From the NCBI GenBank assembly GCA_016648135.1, contig JADDOH010010148.1:1-64000 (forward strand): a stretch of DNA of 64,000 bases. Reading direction: 5' to 3'. Shown piece after piece: positions 1 to 10,714 of this stretch (position 1 is its first letter; every line of letters begins with the position of its first letter). Source of the stretch: Agrypnia vestita (Eukaryota > Arthropoda > Insecta > Trichoptera > Phryganeidae). Under the pieces are notes generated by a model, which searched no databases, had not been told where the DNA came from, and was given only the letters and a program-made list of their open reading frames with translations. Both the position numbers and the translations under genes were made by a program.

Positions 1-2
1 CA

Positions 3-500
3 AGACTTGCGGTACATAATGCCGTACTAGTGCCAACCCTTATGTATGGAAGTGAAGCCTGGAATTGGCCAAAGAGGAATGAAAGTAGACTGAATGCGGT
101 GGAAATGCGGTCACTAAGACGCTTGTGTGGAAAATCTTTGGTCGATAGAGTGAGGAATGAACAAATTAGAAGTGAATGCAATGCTGGCTGTAGTGTGGTA
201 GACAGAATAAAGAAAGGAGTGCTGAGATGGTTTGGTCATGTGGAACGTATGAACGAGGAAAGGATGGTTAAGAAAATATATGAGGCGAATGTTGAAGGCA
301 ACAGGAATAGAGGGCGTCCGCGAAAGACCTGGCACGATCGGGTACTACAAGTATTTGAGGATGGCCCTGTTAAAAGCCGCAACAACCGTAGAACGTGTAT
401 GAGAAGATGTATGAATGTGGCCGAGGCAAAAGTGGTGTGCCAGGATAGAAGAGTGTGGCGTTCAATCCTCTCTGCCTACCTCTGCAGGGAAACGGCGTGA
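3..500 (+). pseudogene. LINE reverse transcriptase C-terminus, 5' part off window
   Basis: An open frame runs from the left edge (codons from position 3) to a stop at 500. It reads as the region downstream of the reverse transcriptase catalytic core of a non-LTR retrotransposon: LMYGSEAW, then VEMRSLRRLCG, VLRWFGHVERM and a basic RGRPRKTW block. These are the usual C-terminal landmarks of LINE polyproteins; the clade cannot be fixed from this piece. No catalytic FADD box is present because it would lie upstream of the window. The frame is uninterrupted, so the insertion may be fairly young. A related, more decayed piece lies on the minus strand at 10715-10945. Confidence 0.8.
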
Positions 501-528
501 TGGTTAGTTAGTTAGTTAGTTAGTTAGC
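501..528 (+). repeat. (TTAG)n 3' tail of the LINE
   Basis: About five tandem TTAG units follow the LINE stop codon directly. Short tandem-repeat tails instead of poly(A) are typical of several non-LTR clades, so this is read as the 3' end of the element. Confidence 0.75.
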
Positions 529-1265
529 TTTTTATCTCCTTTTTCAAGAAGGTTCTATTATCGAAAACGCAGAGATTTTTGCTTTCGGATAATTTAAATT
601 AAGATCCAGATTGTTTGAAATAGATTGATTCATCAGTGGCTATTAAGTCAGTCTGGAACTAGAAGGTGGGTGCGCCAGGTGCGCTGGCAACACCTGAGGA
701 GATATTATATAAGATTTGTATTACTTTTGATTATTTTATTTTATTTAGTATTATTCTTTCTTTTGGTTTATATTGTCATTTCTGTTACTTAACTTTTGAT
801 TAATTGTTTCGTGTTCAGGTACTTTGCTGCGTTCTGTTTTGCGTGTCACTTTAAACCGTTGTACTGTTGAAATTCCACAAAAAAAATAAATATTATAAAT
901 ATTGTAAATAACCATATAAATAAAAACCTATTTACAAATAGTTATCTTTTGAAAATTTCATGTTAGTAGGTAATTCATTATTATTCATTTTCCATATGCC
1001 TACAATTTTTATATTTTGAGTGTCTATACTTCGATTTTTGATTTTTAATTTATTAAAATACAATTGTATTCTAACGGGCTCTTAAACATGTTGATATTTT
1101 GCAATACAAAAATGGTGAAAACAAAGTTTATTTTTATTAATTATATAAGTAAATATTGATTTAAATTTAATTAATTAAATTTAAAATTTGACGGCATGAA
1201 GGTAATGTAAAATTTAAGAACATGATTTTGAATAAGCATTAAGAATTAAAAAAATATATTAGGAA
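529..1265. other. AT-rich non-coding stretch
   Basis: No convincing gene, RNA or element boundary is visible. The stretch has many A/T runs. Confidence 0.6.
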
Positions 1266-1612
1266 TAATCCAAGATGATGGTCCCGTTGTTCATACGATG
1301 AAAATAAGTATTTCACTGTATAATTTAACGTCCTGTTAATTTTATCTAACTAAAATAATCGTAATCTAAATTAAACAAACCAAACCTAATAACCTAACTT
1401 AACCAAACCTAATAACCTAACCTAACCTCATATATTGCCTATGAGATGTCAAAATATGCAGTGCATTTTTCGGAAATTTAAAGTGTAATATCTTATTTGA
1501 TACTTACTATTTAAACGTAAATTATCTTTCATTTTGTTATTAGTACATTCAATAATATAGTGAAATACTCATATTCGTTGTATATGTAATGGGACCATTA
1601 TCTTGGATTTAG
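1266..1612. mobile_element. Small inverted-repeat element with CCTAA-like core
   Basis: AATCCAAGATGATGGTCCC near 1268 is matched in reverse complement by GGGACCATTATCTTGGATT ending near 1611. The match continues inward through TATTTCACT and AGTGAAATA, giving imperfect arms of about 55 bp on an element of about 345 bp. No coding capacity is seen. The interior holds degenerate CCTAA units (1375-1433). I could not define a clear target-site duplication. Confidence 0.6.
1375..1433. repeat. Degenerate CCTAA (insect telomere-like) repeats
   Basis: Several CCTAA, CCTAAC and CCTAAT units occur with short spacers. TTAGG is the usual insect telomere repeat. Here the units are few and imperfect and lie inside an inverted-repeat element. 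Confidence 0.5.
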
Positions 1613-2378
1613 CCATATATTATATTAAATTAAATATCATGAAACAATTCATGCCCATTCAGAAACTTATGCAGAGTTTTCGGGGCTTTTCTGCCATGTA
1701 CTACTTACTCTCTGTGTTAGAGTGTAACACTACCTTGCGGGAGTGACAGTTAGCCTGTTAGTAGAGCCCGCACGTATCTTGTGTCGTTTTCAAATGGACG
1801 AAGAAACGGATATTATGATGCTAAAAGAAGAAGCAATATCTCCATTTTCTCAACTCGTTTATTTCTTCACCCGAGATATCTGATAACCTGTATTGATTCT
1901 CGAGTCACCTGTGCTAGGTGGCTGTCCAACGATTGGACCCAGAACTGGATTGCACACGCACAGTAATTACTTGTAATGAGTCATTATATAATTATTGAAA
2001 CAAGCTTTTCTGCAGTAATTATTGAAATCAAAGACTTCCAGTCTCCGAGATCTGCCATCCGCTGGTTATGCTTTTTTACACTAATTTTTTTGCTGTTGAT
2101 AATTATCTTGAATTATTATTACTAGCTGTCTATCCGGTATCGCTGTGGTAATTTAATATATTAATCCCTATGCTCTTTCTTTATGCAATATGCAACTTCC
2201 ATTCCTCTTCGCCATGAAAAGCCGCCGTAGCGTTATCGTAGGCTCTTGGCAAAGCGGTACACTGAAGCCCCCTAATAGTCCAACCCCTAAATGGAAATAA
2301 AAACAAAATGGCCGCTTGGGGCCCCTAGAAGGGTGGGGTTATTGCCCAGTGTGCCCTCGACTTAAGACGGCGCTGCCT
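1613..2378. other. Non-coding stretch
   Basis: No supported gene. Near 2120 an ACTAGCTGTC...ACAGCG pattern resembles the minus-strand 3' end of a Helitron, but nothing else of an element is visible. Confidence 0.4.
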
Positions 2379-2420
2379 CAGTGTCTTGTTAATCTCATAT
2401 ATGAGATTAACAAGACACTG
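2379..2420. repeat. Perfect 42-bp palindrome
   Basis: CAGTGTCTTGTTAATCTCAT is followed by AT and then its exact reverse complement. There is no spacer beyond the self-complementary centre. Confidence 0.9.
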
Positions 2421-2696
2421 TTGGTATGTTGTTCTAATGTTGGCGACAAAATTAATGCATTGGAATCGTTTAACACGTAGTTTAACGTTTAGTTTATACT
2501 ATAAATACCCGTTATTCGTTTAGCGCCTAACGGATAATTTTAAAACGTCGCATAATATGAAATTGATTTTACGTAAGTGCATTATAATTTTACATAATTT
2601 AATTTAAAAGATTTTTTAAGAATATCCTCTTCTCCTTAATCGTTTAACTGTCCATAAATTTAAATCTAAGAAGTCAGTACTGGTAGACATTTTTTT

Positions 2697-2841
2697 ATTT
2701 AAGAAAGACAATCGAATTAGATATGTAAGCCGTACGTACGAGGCACTTTGTTTCGTTGTATTGGTGTTTATACCAACACAACGAAACGATGTGCGTCGTA
2801 CGCACGGCTTACACATACTAATTTGATTGTTTTTCTTAAAT
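2697..2841. mobile_element. Foldback (palindromic) element, about 145 bp
   Basis: The left half (TTTAAGAAAGACAATCGAAT..., then TAAGCCGTACG and TTTCGTTGT) is matched by the right half (ACAACGAAAC, CGTACGCACGGCTTA, TTTGATTGTTTTTCTTAAA) around a short loop near 2767. Arms are about 70 bp with scattered mismatches. No coding content. Confidence 0.75.
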
Positions 2842-2875
2842 GGAAAGAACTAGGCAAAATGAATTAAAGGTCAAT

Positions 2876-3000
2876 TATTTATTTATTTAGTTATTGATTA
2901 TTATCAACGCCCTAATTGGCTTTTACAGTATTATATAAAGTGCAAGAATTTTATACATGCCTAATTTAAAACATTTTTTAAATAAAAACTAGTGATAAAA
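2876..3000 (-). mobile_element. LINE 3' end remnant
   Basis: Read on the minus strand, CTGTAAAAGCCAATTAGGGC is followed by AATAATAA..AAATAAATAAA. The same signature ends the LINE fragment at 7255-7310 on the plus strand and recurs at 4690-4790. Only the 3' UTR and tail are recognisable. Confidence 0.6.
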
Positions 3001-3966
3001 CACGTTTTATAATAATAAATCAAAATGATAAATAAAAAATAAAACATGTTCATGAAAAATGATCTGAGTGAATGATAAAAACATTTTAGATATACATACT
3101 TATATAAACAATAATAAGTAAAAAATAAAAATATATATTTTTTTTAAATAATACATAGTAATTATGTAAAAAATAAATTTCGAATGTAGATAGGTACTAA
3201 TCTAAGGAGAAAAATATATAGTAATATTATTTATAATATCTATAAATAATTTTATTTAACAGATCGAAAGAGATGAATATAACATTATTTTACCTATTTA
3301 AAAAACAGTTATCGTTTTTGAGTTGGTAAGACAACACTGCCATAAACCCACATAAGATTTCAAGCTTTCGCCGTAACTTTAAATCTATACTGCTAAGCTG
3401 TACTAACATCTGTATGTTATGTAGATAAATTTATATCGTTATAAAATTCACATGCTACATAATGTTGATGCGAAAACAACATAATATTGGTCATTCACAA
3501 GTTTCATTTGTTATTAAGATATTTATTGCATATTTTGTATTTATATTATGATGGACGTAATGCGCTGACAGTACCTACATCTGATCACTATCATCGAGAG
3601 TACAGCTTATAGGAAACATTTCCTTTGGTGGCTCCATGGCTACCTGTACTATTTGTTTCCGTTTTCAATGATTGGGGGTGTTCATGGGTTGAACTGAAAG
3701 GTATCATATTTTGGAACAATTTTCAATCAAAATTTTCTATAAGCAGACTATAAAATGACAAATGTCGTCAATAATTGACCCTATAGACGTTTTATACTAA
3801 CCACCCCCATTTTTACTTCATATTCTCAAATGCGCAGTAAAAAGTACAAAGCTATTCGCAGGCTCAATCAAATTTTACTACCACTAGTGATTGAGAATAA
3901 TGCACAGAAAGTAAGGCTCACATAAGAGACTCAGTCCGCCCTCTACCTCCGCGGCTAAAGGTCGTC
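3001..3966. other. AT-rich non-coding stretch
   Basis: No gene or element boundary that I can support. Confidence 0.5.
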
Positions 3967-4006
3967 CTCCTGATGACGTTGAATAAGCATTCAACGAAAC
4001 GTCGAG
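3967..4006 (+). ncRNA. Hammerhead-ribozyme-like motif 1
   Basis: CTC (3967-3969), CTGATGA (3970-3976), one extra C, a perfect 7-bp hairpin GTTGAAT/ATTCAAC with loop AAGC (3978-3995), GAA, the palindrome ACGT, C, then GAG (4004-4006), which pairs with the opening CTC. This is the order stem I, CUGANGA, stem II, GAAA, stem III, UH, stem I of a hammerhead. The extra base after CTGATGA departs from the canonical core, and stem III is only the ACGT block. Self-cleavage is untested. Confidence 0.55.
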
Positions 4007-4689
4007 AATCGTTTCTCGGAAAAACATACGGTCCGTATAAAATATCCGCAACTATTTACAGTTAAATATGTCTAACGACCGTAATAACAACCTTGACTCT
4101 TTAACACTTATATCGTTATTATATTTAAAGTTCGCAAATTTATCGTTACATTTTTAAATGTCGTATTTTTGTGATACATCAAATGTTCCGGACATAACTC
4201 AACAAAATTTTCATTAGATTCTGATTTAATTTGGATATATATCTACGTGTTTGATACCCTTGTAAACCTACAAAAGTAAGAAAGTTATCATGATGATAAA
4301 ATAAACCTTTTTTTCGAAGTACCTACCACCTCCATTTTACTGATTGATAGCGGTTAAAAAATAGCCCCATCTGAATTATTTTAACCTCTTCATTTTCTAA
4401 ATGATAAATGATACTCTCTGAAAGTAATTTGTAATAGAGAAAATAAGAAATCAATCTTCGGAAACGAAATTGATTGTAATGATTTATAATATGTGTAATA
4501 CAACGCTTATTAATGTAAATTTTTACCATCTGCTGCCAGCTGATTAAATTTTACAGAATAAAAATGTCGTTATTTTTCATGTCTACGTACCTCCAGGAAA
4601 AAATAAGAATCTTTCTCTTTTAATCTTCATTTCGGAAACTTCTTTCCCCATTGGCTATCCATCTCTTCGCCATAAACGTCCTGCCACTC
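4007..4689. other. AT-rich non-coding stretch
   Basis: The flank of the hammerhead-like motif followed by AT-rich DNA. No gene is supported. Confidence 0.5.
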
Positions 4690-4790
4690 TTATATTTATT
4701 TATTATTAATTAACGCCCTATAGGGCTTTTACAATAGATAGGTATAGTGTACATTTACATAATAGGTAATAGTTCAGAGAAGAGAAAATA
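4690..4790 (-). mobile_element. LINE 3' end remnant
   Basis: On the minus strand, TTGTAAAAGCCCTATAGGGCG then TTAATTAATAATAAATAAATA: the same 3' UTR signature as at 2876-3000 and 7255-7310. Confidence 0.6.
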
Positions 4791-5179
4791 AAACGTAATA
4801 CTTAAACACATAGTAATGACAAAGTGAGAAGAAAATACTTAGAATACAGATACAAACAAATAAAGATAAATATAATATATATTAAAAAGCAAGAAGCATA
4901 AGAAAGACATAATAATATAGAAATTAAAAACAAAAAAAAAGTAATAATGTAGAGAGAGAAGATATAGCACAAGCTTTGAAAGTCATAATATAATAATAAA
5001 ATATACATACATACAAATCAATTATTAAAGTCCAATTCGACAAATACTAGTAATCTTATATGAAGGTCTCTTCATCTCTTTCCACAAATCTTTTTCATGT
5101 CACTCTCACTTCGATTATATCAAACCATTGAGGTTTTGCGTCCTCTAGGGATCGTAATGACTAAACATGGTGGACCACT

Positions 5180-5400
5180 AAAACAATGCTGAAGCGATTT
5201 GAAGCGTTTGAGATATGGATATACAGACGCCTTCTAAAAATAAGCTGAATCGGTAAGGTTTCTAATGATAGTGTGATGCACGAGATTAGAAAGGAAAAGG
5301 CAATGGCCTTATCGCGAGGCATCCAGAAGTATACAAGTATATATGTAAGATCCTCCATATCATGATTCAAGGCCAATTGCAACAGAAGAAGTCCTGAGAC
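5180..5400 (+). pseudogene. Decayed LINE reverse transcriptase C-terminus
   Basis: The plus strand reads LKRFEAFEIWIYRRLLKIS, a stop, then IGKVSNDSVMHEIRKEKAM. This matches the EAFEMWIHRRMLRI-WTDMVSN block of the LINE fragments at 53745-54428 and 61930-62480. A stop replaces the conserved W after KIS, and the downstream part has lost its frame. Confidence 0.6.
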
Positions 5401-5456
5401 ACGAAGGACATCTTAGCTCAAAAAGTAAATAAAATATAGCTTCCTATATAGCTATA

Positions 5457-5530
5457 GTCTCTTGTGGTTCAGTGTACATGACACTGGCTTCTCATTTCGA
5501 GGGCTCTAGGTTCGATTCCTTATATTAGGG
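5457..5530 (+). mobile_element. tRNA-derived SINE head (partial)
   Basis: TTGTGGTTCAGTGTACATGACACTGGCTTCTC is an A-box-like stretch and GGTTCGATTCC a B box. The piece GACACTGGCTTCTC is identical to the SINE at 16013-16181. No clear tail was found. Confidence 0.55.
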
Positions 5531-5579
5531 CCTCGTGGTGTGGCGTTAAAAATTAAATTAAAATTATAATTTATAGTAT

Positions 5580-5660
5580 TAAACTTTGTTTACACCACTT
5601 TTTTTATTATTGAAAAAATTCAACATGTTTCGAAGCCAACGGCTTCTTCGTCAGATTAAC
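5580..5660 (-). ncRNA. Hammerhead-like motif 2 with GTGGTG tail
   Basis: On the minus strand: CTGACGA, extra A, perfect hairpin GAAGCC/GGCTTC with loop GTT, GAAACATGTT, hairpin TTGAA/TTCAA, then TAATAAAAAAAGTGGTG. The order and the ATAAA-GTGGTG tail match motif 8 (19042-19110). The outer stem I pairing is poor, so this copy is probably degenerate. Confidence 0.45.
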
Positions 5661-6589
5661 AAAATAAAATTTAAAAATCAAAGTATAGATGATCAAAATA
5701 TTAAAAAGTTTTATCAGGAAAATGAATAATATAAAGTACCTACTTAATATAGTTAAATAGTAATAATTATTCCGAATTTTCTAACCATCTTTTGGCTATG
5801 GTTCATTCTTTTGATATTAATAAGGGTTTACAAATTTTACAGAATCACAGTTTGATACATTAGAAATTTTGGAAATAAGAAAGAGCGTTAATAGTAAATT
5901 GAATGTTATAAATAATCAGCTCCTTTTTGCAAATAGTTATCTTTTAAATTTATTTTCATGTTTAGTTTGAAGAAGAAGTAAATTAAAATTATTCACCATC
6001 GCCAACTTTCGTTAAATGTAATAAGAAAAAGAAGACTACATGGATAGATTTTATAGTTTTCTTACTTTTCAAGATATCTAGTATTTTCCGCTCTTTTTTT
6101 TCAGTATATAAATGATGTATATCTCTCTATGTGTATAGTATGCACGTATTTTGTTGTAATGCAATCCGGCAAATTATAAATTCATGAGTCAGTCCTTGCA
6201 ACAAAGAAGTCTTCTAAATTAGCTGGCGTAAGTAGGCCAGCGCGGGTCAGCGAAGGTGGTCAGACGAGAGCCAGGAAAGGTCGGTGCTGATGAACATGCT
6301 GATGGAAGGGAGAAGTCGTAATTATTCTTATAATTGATTATCTCCAAATCCAATCATCAGCCTTAATAGACGCTGCTGCAGCAATACCCATGGCCTGGGA
6401 CTCAAATCACTCTCAACCACCTTTACGACTTGCTAATGAAGGAACAGACTGGCGAACAGCGATATCTGCATTTTATTACGTGTCAGACGAAATAGCTGAA
6501 ACCGTATACACAAGAGTGCTCATTTAAAATAAAATTGATAGATGACTAAAGCAATATTTAAAAAAAATTATCATACAGAAGAGATGTCA
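5661..6589. other. Non-coding stretch
   Basis: No gene or element that I can support. Confidence 0.5.
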
Positions 6590-7310
6590 GCGATTTAGTG
6601 TTCCTATTTAAAATCATCAAAAGTATGTTGGACGGCCCTGAACTGATTGAGATGGTCTCGTATAATATATCGAGACAAACGAGACATCACGAAGTGTTAT
6701 TTGTAGGGACCCACAGGAATAACTATGCGTTAAATTCACCATTAACATGCATGCATCGCACTGGAAACAAATTCTCGGAATTTGTAGACATTTTTCGTTG
6801 CAGATGCATAGATCATTAAAGAAACACTTAGACTATATACCAATAGAATAAATTACATTTTAATGAATTATGAAATAAAACACTGAACTTTGTGTTTTTC
6901 AACTATTTTTAATAGTGGAATATAGAGGAAAAAAACAAAGTTCAGTGTTTTATTTCATAATTTGTTAATAATGGATTTCCACAAAGTTAACGCCGAAACA
7001 TTCAAATACTTTACATTTTAATGGACTAAATTTTAATTATGTCTTGTTCCTCATGTTGTTTATTCCCATGTATATTGATCATTTCTATAATTAAATTATT
7101 TTATACAGTTTATTTATATTGTTTTTACATTGCTACATTTATTTTGTTACATTTCATATCTTTCATTTATCTCAAATATGTTTATTTATATTAATATATT
7201 TTTTAAAATTATTTACAGTGTTTTATATTAGGTATATAAAAATCTTATTAGCTTTCATGTACTGTAAAAGCCCACTAGGGCGTCGATTAATAATAAATAA
7301 ATAAATATTT
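6590..7310 (+). pseudogene. Jockey/CR1-like LINE 3' fragment with tail
   Basis: The frame at 6598-6819 reads LFKIIKSMLDGPELIEMVSYNI, then R and N-rich text ending HRTGNKFSEFVDIFRC. This is the far C-terminus of jockey/CR1-like reverse transcriptase polyproteins (LFKI..G..D.PELL..I...+P). The 3' UTR continues to CTGTAAAAGCCCACTAGGG and an AATAAATAAATAAAT tail at about 7290-7310. A palindrome (6865-6962) lies in the 3' UTR. The 5' end is truncated. Confidence 0.65.
6865..6962. repeat. Palindromic repeat in a LINE 3' UTR
   Basis: AATTATGAAATAAAACACTG and AACTTTGTGTTTTTC at the left are matched by AAAAACAAAGTT and CAGTGTTTTATTTCATAATT at the right. Arms are about 33 bp and the loop about 30 bp. 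Confidence 0.75.
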
Positions 7311-7384
7311 ATTTTGCACACTTAAATCATGCAAAACTTTTGTGTTGCGTTTTCTGGGCTATTTTACCATCTGTCTCCAATATC

Positions 7385-7435
7385 TGTGTCAGTCGTTTCT
7401 GATCTTCACATTGAAGGGTCAATCATCAGGGCGTA
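7385..7435 (-). ncRNA. Hammerhead-like motif 3 (degenerate)
   Basis: On the minus strand: CTGATGA, extra T, a bulged hairpin (TGA..CTTCA/TGAAG..TCA), then GAAACGACTGAC. It is related in sequence to motifs 5 and 6 near 13.8-14.1 kb. The closing stem is weak. Confidence 0.35.
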
Positions 7436-7574
7436 TGACGCTTTTTTTTCAATCCTTCAGAGTTTACGATGCTCTGAATACTTGAACCGCCTAATCTACC
7501 GCTCCAAGTGTATCAGCTCTAGTAGCATTGACACTTTGAGGAACTATTTATTGTAATAAACATACTGTAAAAAT

Positions 7575-7625
7575 ATTGTAACATATTGTAAAAACATATT
7601 GTAAAAACATATTGTAAAAATATAC
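7575..7625 (+). repeat. Short tandem repeat
   Basis: About four units of roughly ACATATTGTAAAA in tandem. Confidence 0.8.
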
Positions 7626-8059
7626 ATATAATATGGATTTCGCTAATCCTTACATCGATACTCCATCATCATTTAAAAAGTCACTCCTACACAACAACCA
7701 TTTTCTTGACAATAATCTGAATCCCTAGCACACATAATATCAATTCTTTATTTATGACATACTACTCGTCCTTGAATTTGCGATCTTTATGTCACTCTGT
7801 GTCAATAATCGTTACCAATTTTACTTTGTTTTCTTGTTCGCTACTCGCACTGTACCTACATGGTTAATCGCTATGCAGGACATATGCTAATTCATAGTGA
7901 TCGCATGTATTAAATATATTCATCTTGCTAGAGCAGGCGGAAGACACTTGTATTTGGGATTTTGGGTTGAGTTTAAAATAAGTAATTTTAGGATTTTGTG
8001 CCTAGTATTATTTCGTCTCATTAAAATTATAATAATAAATAAAATAAAGCACATTTAAG

Positions 8060-8540
8060 TGACTTCGAACGTTGCTCATACGAAAAATAAGTGTTATTAT
8101 TTGCCAAAACTGCAAAACATCAGTTTTTATATATTTTATTTGGAAAAAAGTCGTTTTAATTTATATGGGAAGAAGGTTGACTTAACCGATTACCACTACT
8201 TTTTGCGTACCTACTTTCCTAACCTAATCAGTGACAACAAATATACTTATTTTAATGTAGCTAAGCTGTATAATCCTTCCTCTAACCTTAAAAAATATTG
8301 AAAAGATTGACGAGCTTAAAAAATAAAAGCATGGCTAAATGAAATTGATGCAGACATTTTAAAAAGTGCACTAAAAACGACAGAGAAATTTAAAAATAAA
8401 AATAAGTAGGAAAAAAAATTAGTCCGCCTCAGTACAGAAACCCCTAGTGAGGAGGAGTAATAACACAAACACTAACCAATTATATTACCTACGTATATTT
8501 GTATCTGAATAAAACCTAATAAAAAAATATCGAAGGAAAT
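8060..8540 (+). pseudogene. LINE 3' fragment, copy a
   Basis: Upstream text ends AKLYNPSSNLKKY. After a frame change it continues as IEKIDELKK..KAWLNEIDAD, the common LINE C-terminal pattern LYN-LP-NL....I..FKKKLK.WL. The 3' UTR (GTCCGCCTCAGTACAGAAAC, CCCTAGTGAGGAG) and the AATAAAACCTAATAAAAAAA tail match the fragment at 29210-29560. Confidence 0.6.
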
Positions 8541-8702
8541 ATTTAATATATTAATACATAGAGCTTATGACTAATATATTTTGTTTGAATATCAGTAAGT
8601 TTCTCGGGAGCTGGTTAACAATAAATATGAAGAATAAATAATTAAAGTATTTAAAAAATAAATAATAAAATTAAACAAAATTAACAATATAGAAAATAAT
8701 TA

Positions 8703-9206
8703 TCAATATGTATATATCTATATATAGATATCTAAATCTCGCCAAAGTTTTCTTCACAAACCTACCTACCACCCCCTGGTGGTTATGGTGGTGGATAGCC
8801 CTTGGTGTCCCATTAAAAATGTGCGAGTTTGGTTGGGGTGGCTGAGCGTGGGTGGGAGTGGGTGACGAAAATGTGCATTCTAGCACATTGTTTTGTTATG
8901 GGAAGGCCGAAAATGCTTCAGATTGTTTCAAAATAGGCGCGCTGACTGTGTCGGTGAGTCAAGAAGGTTCCGGAAAATCCTGCTCTAGAAAGATCTGGAA
9001 GGAGAAGGTTCTAGAAAATTCCCGAAAGTTCTATTAGGTTCTAAACTGAGTGGCGGAATGTGTCGGTGTGTCTAGAAGGTTCATGTACATTCTAATTTCT
9101 TGAAAGTTCTGGAAGGAGAATGTTCTAGAAGGTTCGCGAAAGTTTTATGACGATCCAAACAGTCTTCTAAAAATTTACGCGTGCGAAGCCGCGCGGGCAC
9201 AGCTAG
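8703..9206 (+). mobile_element. Non-autonomous Helitron, copy 1
   Basis: The element starts TCAATATGTATATAT after an A and ends with GC-rich self-complementary sequence (GTGCGAAGCCGCGCGGGCAC) followed by AGCTAG and a T. These are the features of Helitrons: 5' TC, a 3' hairpin just before CTRR, insertion between A and T, and no TIR. The interior carries repeated GAAGGTTC/GAAAGTTCT motifs and matches the minus-strand copy at 30412-30925 over its full length. No Rep/helicase coding is present, so it would depend on an autonomous partner. Confidence 0.8.
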
Positions 9207-10440
9207 TTCAATTATAAAGTTATACTATTCGTGTAGATAATTACATTATGCGTTGTTTTATAAGTTTTTTTCTGAATCGACTGGACACCTACTTCTCTAA
9301 TTAATCTTGGTTTTCTGCTGAATTCAGATATTTTAGAAATAATACAAATTGAATCACTATTGTCTCTATGAAGATAACCCAGACTGCCGCATATCCTGCC
9401 GGCTTCCGTGAATAGCGTCGGAAACAAAACATAAACGACATTAATATCCTCAGATCAGAACCTTAGCAGCAAAAAAATGCCGTGCTTCGGGAGAACGTGT
9501 TCCTTGTCTAGACCGAAGCTATGAATTCATAGAGCCTTGGTCTGTACATCAAAGAATCACCAACCCTCGTCGCATCGTTTGAATCACAGAATAAATGCTT
9601 CATCCCTTTTTTGATGCGGCTTTGTTTTACTCTAGTGTAACGATTCTGCTGACATTTTCACGTCTGAGAGAAACGTGTCTCTCGCGCTAGAATTACACCA
9701 GCCTACTTTTCCTGGTCTTGATGCCTACTGTTAATAGTCCATTAATTGTCCTAAAAAGCGAATGTTAGATAACATCGGACAAGTTGTGGGGTAAAATTAG
9801 AATTGGAGCTTTAGAAACAAAAAGCTCCAATTCAAAATCTATATTCAACACCGCATACTATCGACAGTATAAGATTAAATAGTTTAAAAGTAGTTTTAAT
9901 TAAATATTTTTTATGCAATGTAAATGTACGTTAAATCTATTATATCTTAAAAATCAGGATACACACAGCACTTAAAAAAGCTTAAATTCCACGTTAAATG
10001 ATGTACATAAACCGATTTACATAAAGTCGAAGAGATAGAGACCCGAAGTTATTACGAAAATATTGTTTTGTTACGATTTTTTCCATTTATATACATTAAT
10101 TTATCCACAATACTTTCATTTAATGTAGATGAATGAATGCTAATGAAAATACCATTTATTTTTCCCCATTTAAATTGATTAATATCAAAACATATATAAT
10201 ATGGCAGTATGTAATTAATGTGTCATTATATTCCAATTTGAAATGCATTTTTGTATTTGATTCCTAATTAAAATTTTCTTTTAAGTTAAATAATATTTTT
10301 AACTATTCTTTTATTCAGTAAAAGGTTACTTTGATAACCGAGATAACCGCAAAGTTTCTCGTGATTCAAAGCAAATATTATTATTTTATATTGCTTTGAT
10401 ACACAGATGGATGAATATAATAAAAAAGAATATAATTAAT
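9207..10440. other. Non-coding stretch
   Basis: No gene is supported. A hairpin, TTGGAGCTTT/AAAGCTCCAA, lies at about 9802-9830. The segment 9470-9720 has higher GC but no recognisable reading frame. Confidence 0.45.
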
Positions 10441-10520
10441 CGAATTAACTTAGTTAATCACCACTTAATTTTTGGTAAAAACCAATCGGTTTCGGAAACA
10501 ACGTTCCTTCGTCAGGGTAT
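10441..10520 (-). ncRNA. Hammerhead-like motif 4
   Basis: On the minus strand: ACC, CTGACGA, extra A, hairpin GGAA/TTCC, GAA, ACCGAT, T, then GGT, which pairs with the opening ACC. A hairpin TTGGT/ACCAA and AAATTAAGTGGTG follow. The order and the GTGGTG tail agree with motifs 2 and 8. Confidence 0.45.
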
Positions 10521-10714
10521 ATATACTAAATACTAATTAAACTTTACAAATTATGAACAATCATACTTCGGTGTCAAGTGTCCAAATGGGGGTAAATAGT
10601 GGGGGGTGCGAAAGAACCCGGTGATAGGGTGAAAGGGAACATATTCAAGATAGGACTGTAAGTTAGATTTTATTGGTTATTTATAATACATTCATTATTA
10701 TTTGTGGTCTTCTT

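Noticed and set aside
1795..1880. Short frame starting MDEETDIMMLKEE
   Set aside because: Only about 28 codons, with no continuing homology. Could be the first exon of something, but unsupported.
2115..2165. Helitron 3' end on the minus strand
   Set aside because: Only the ACTAGCTGT-like terminus is visible, without a matching body or 5' end.
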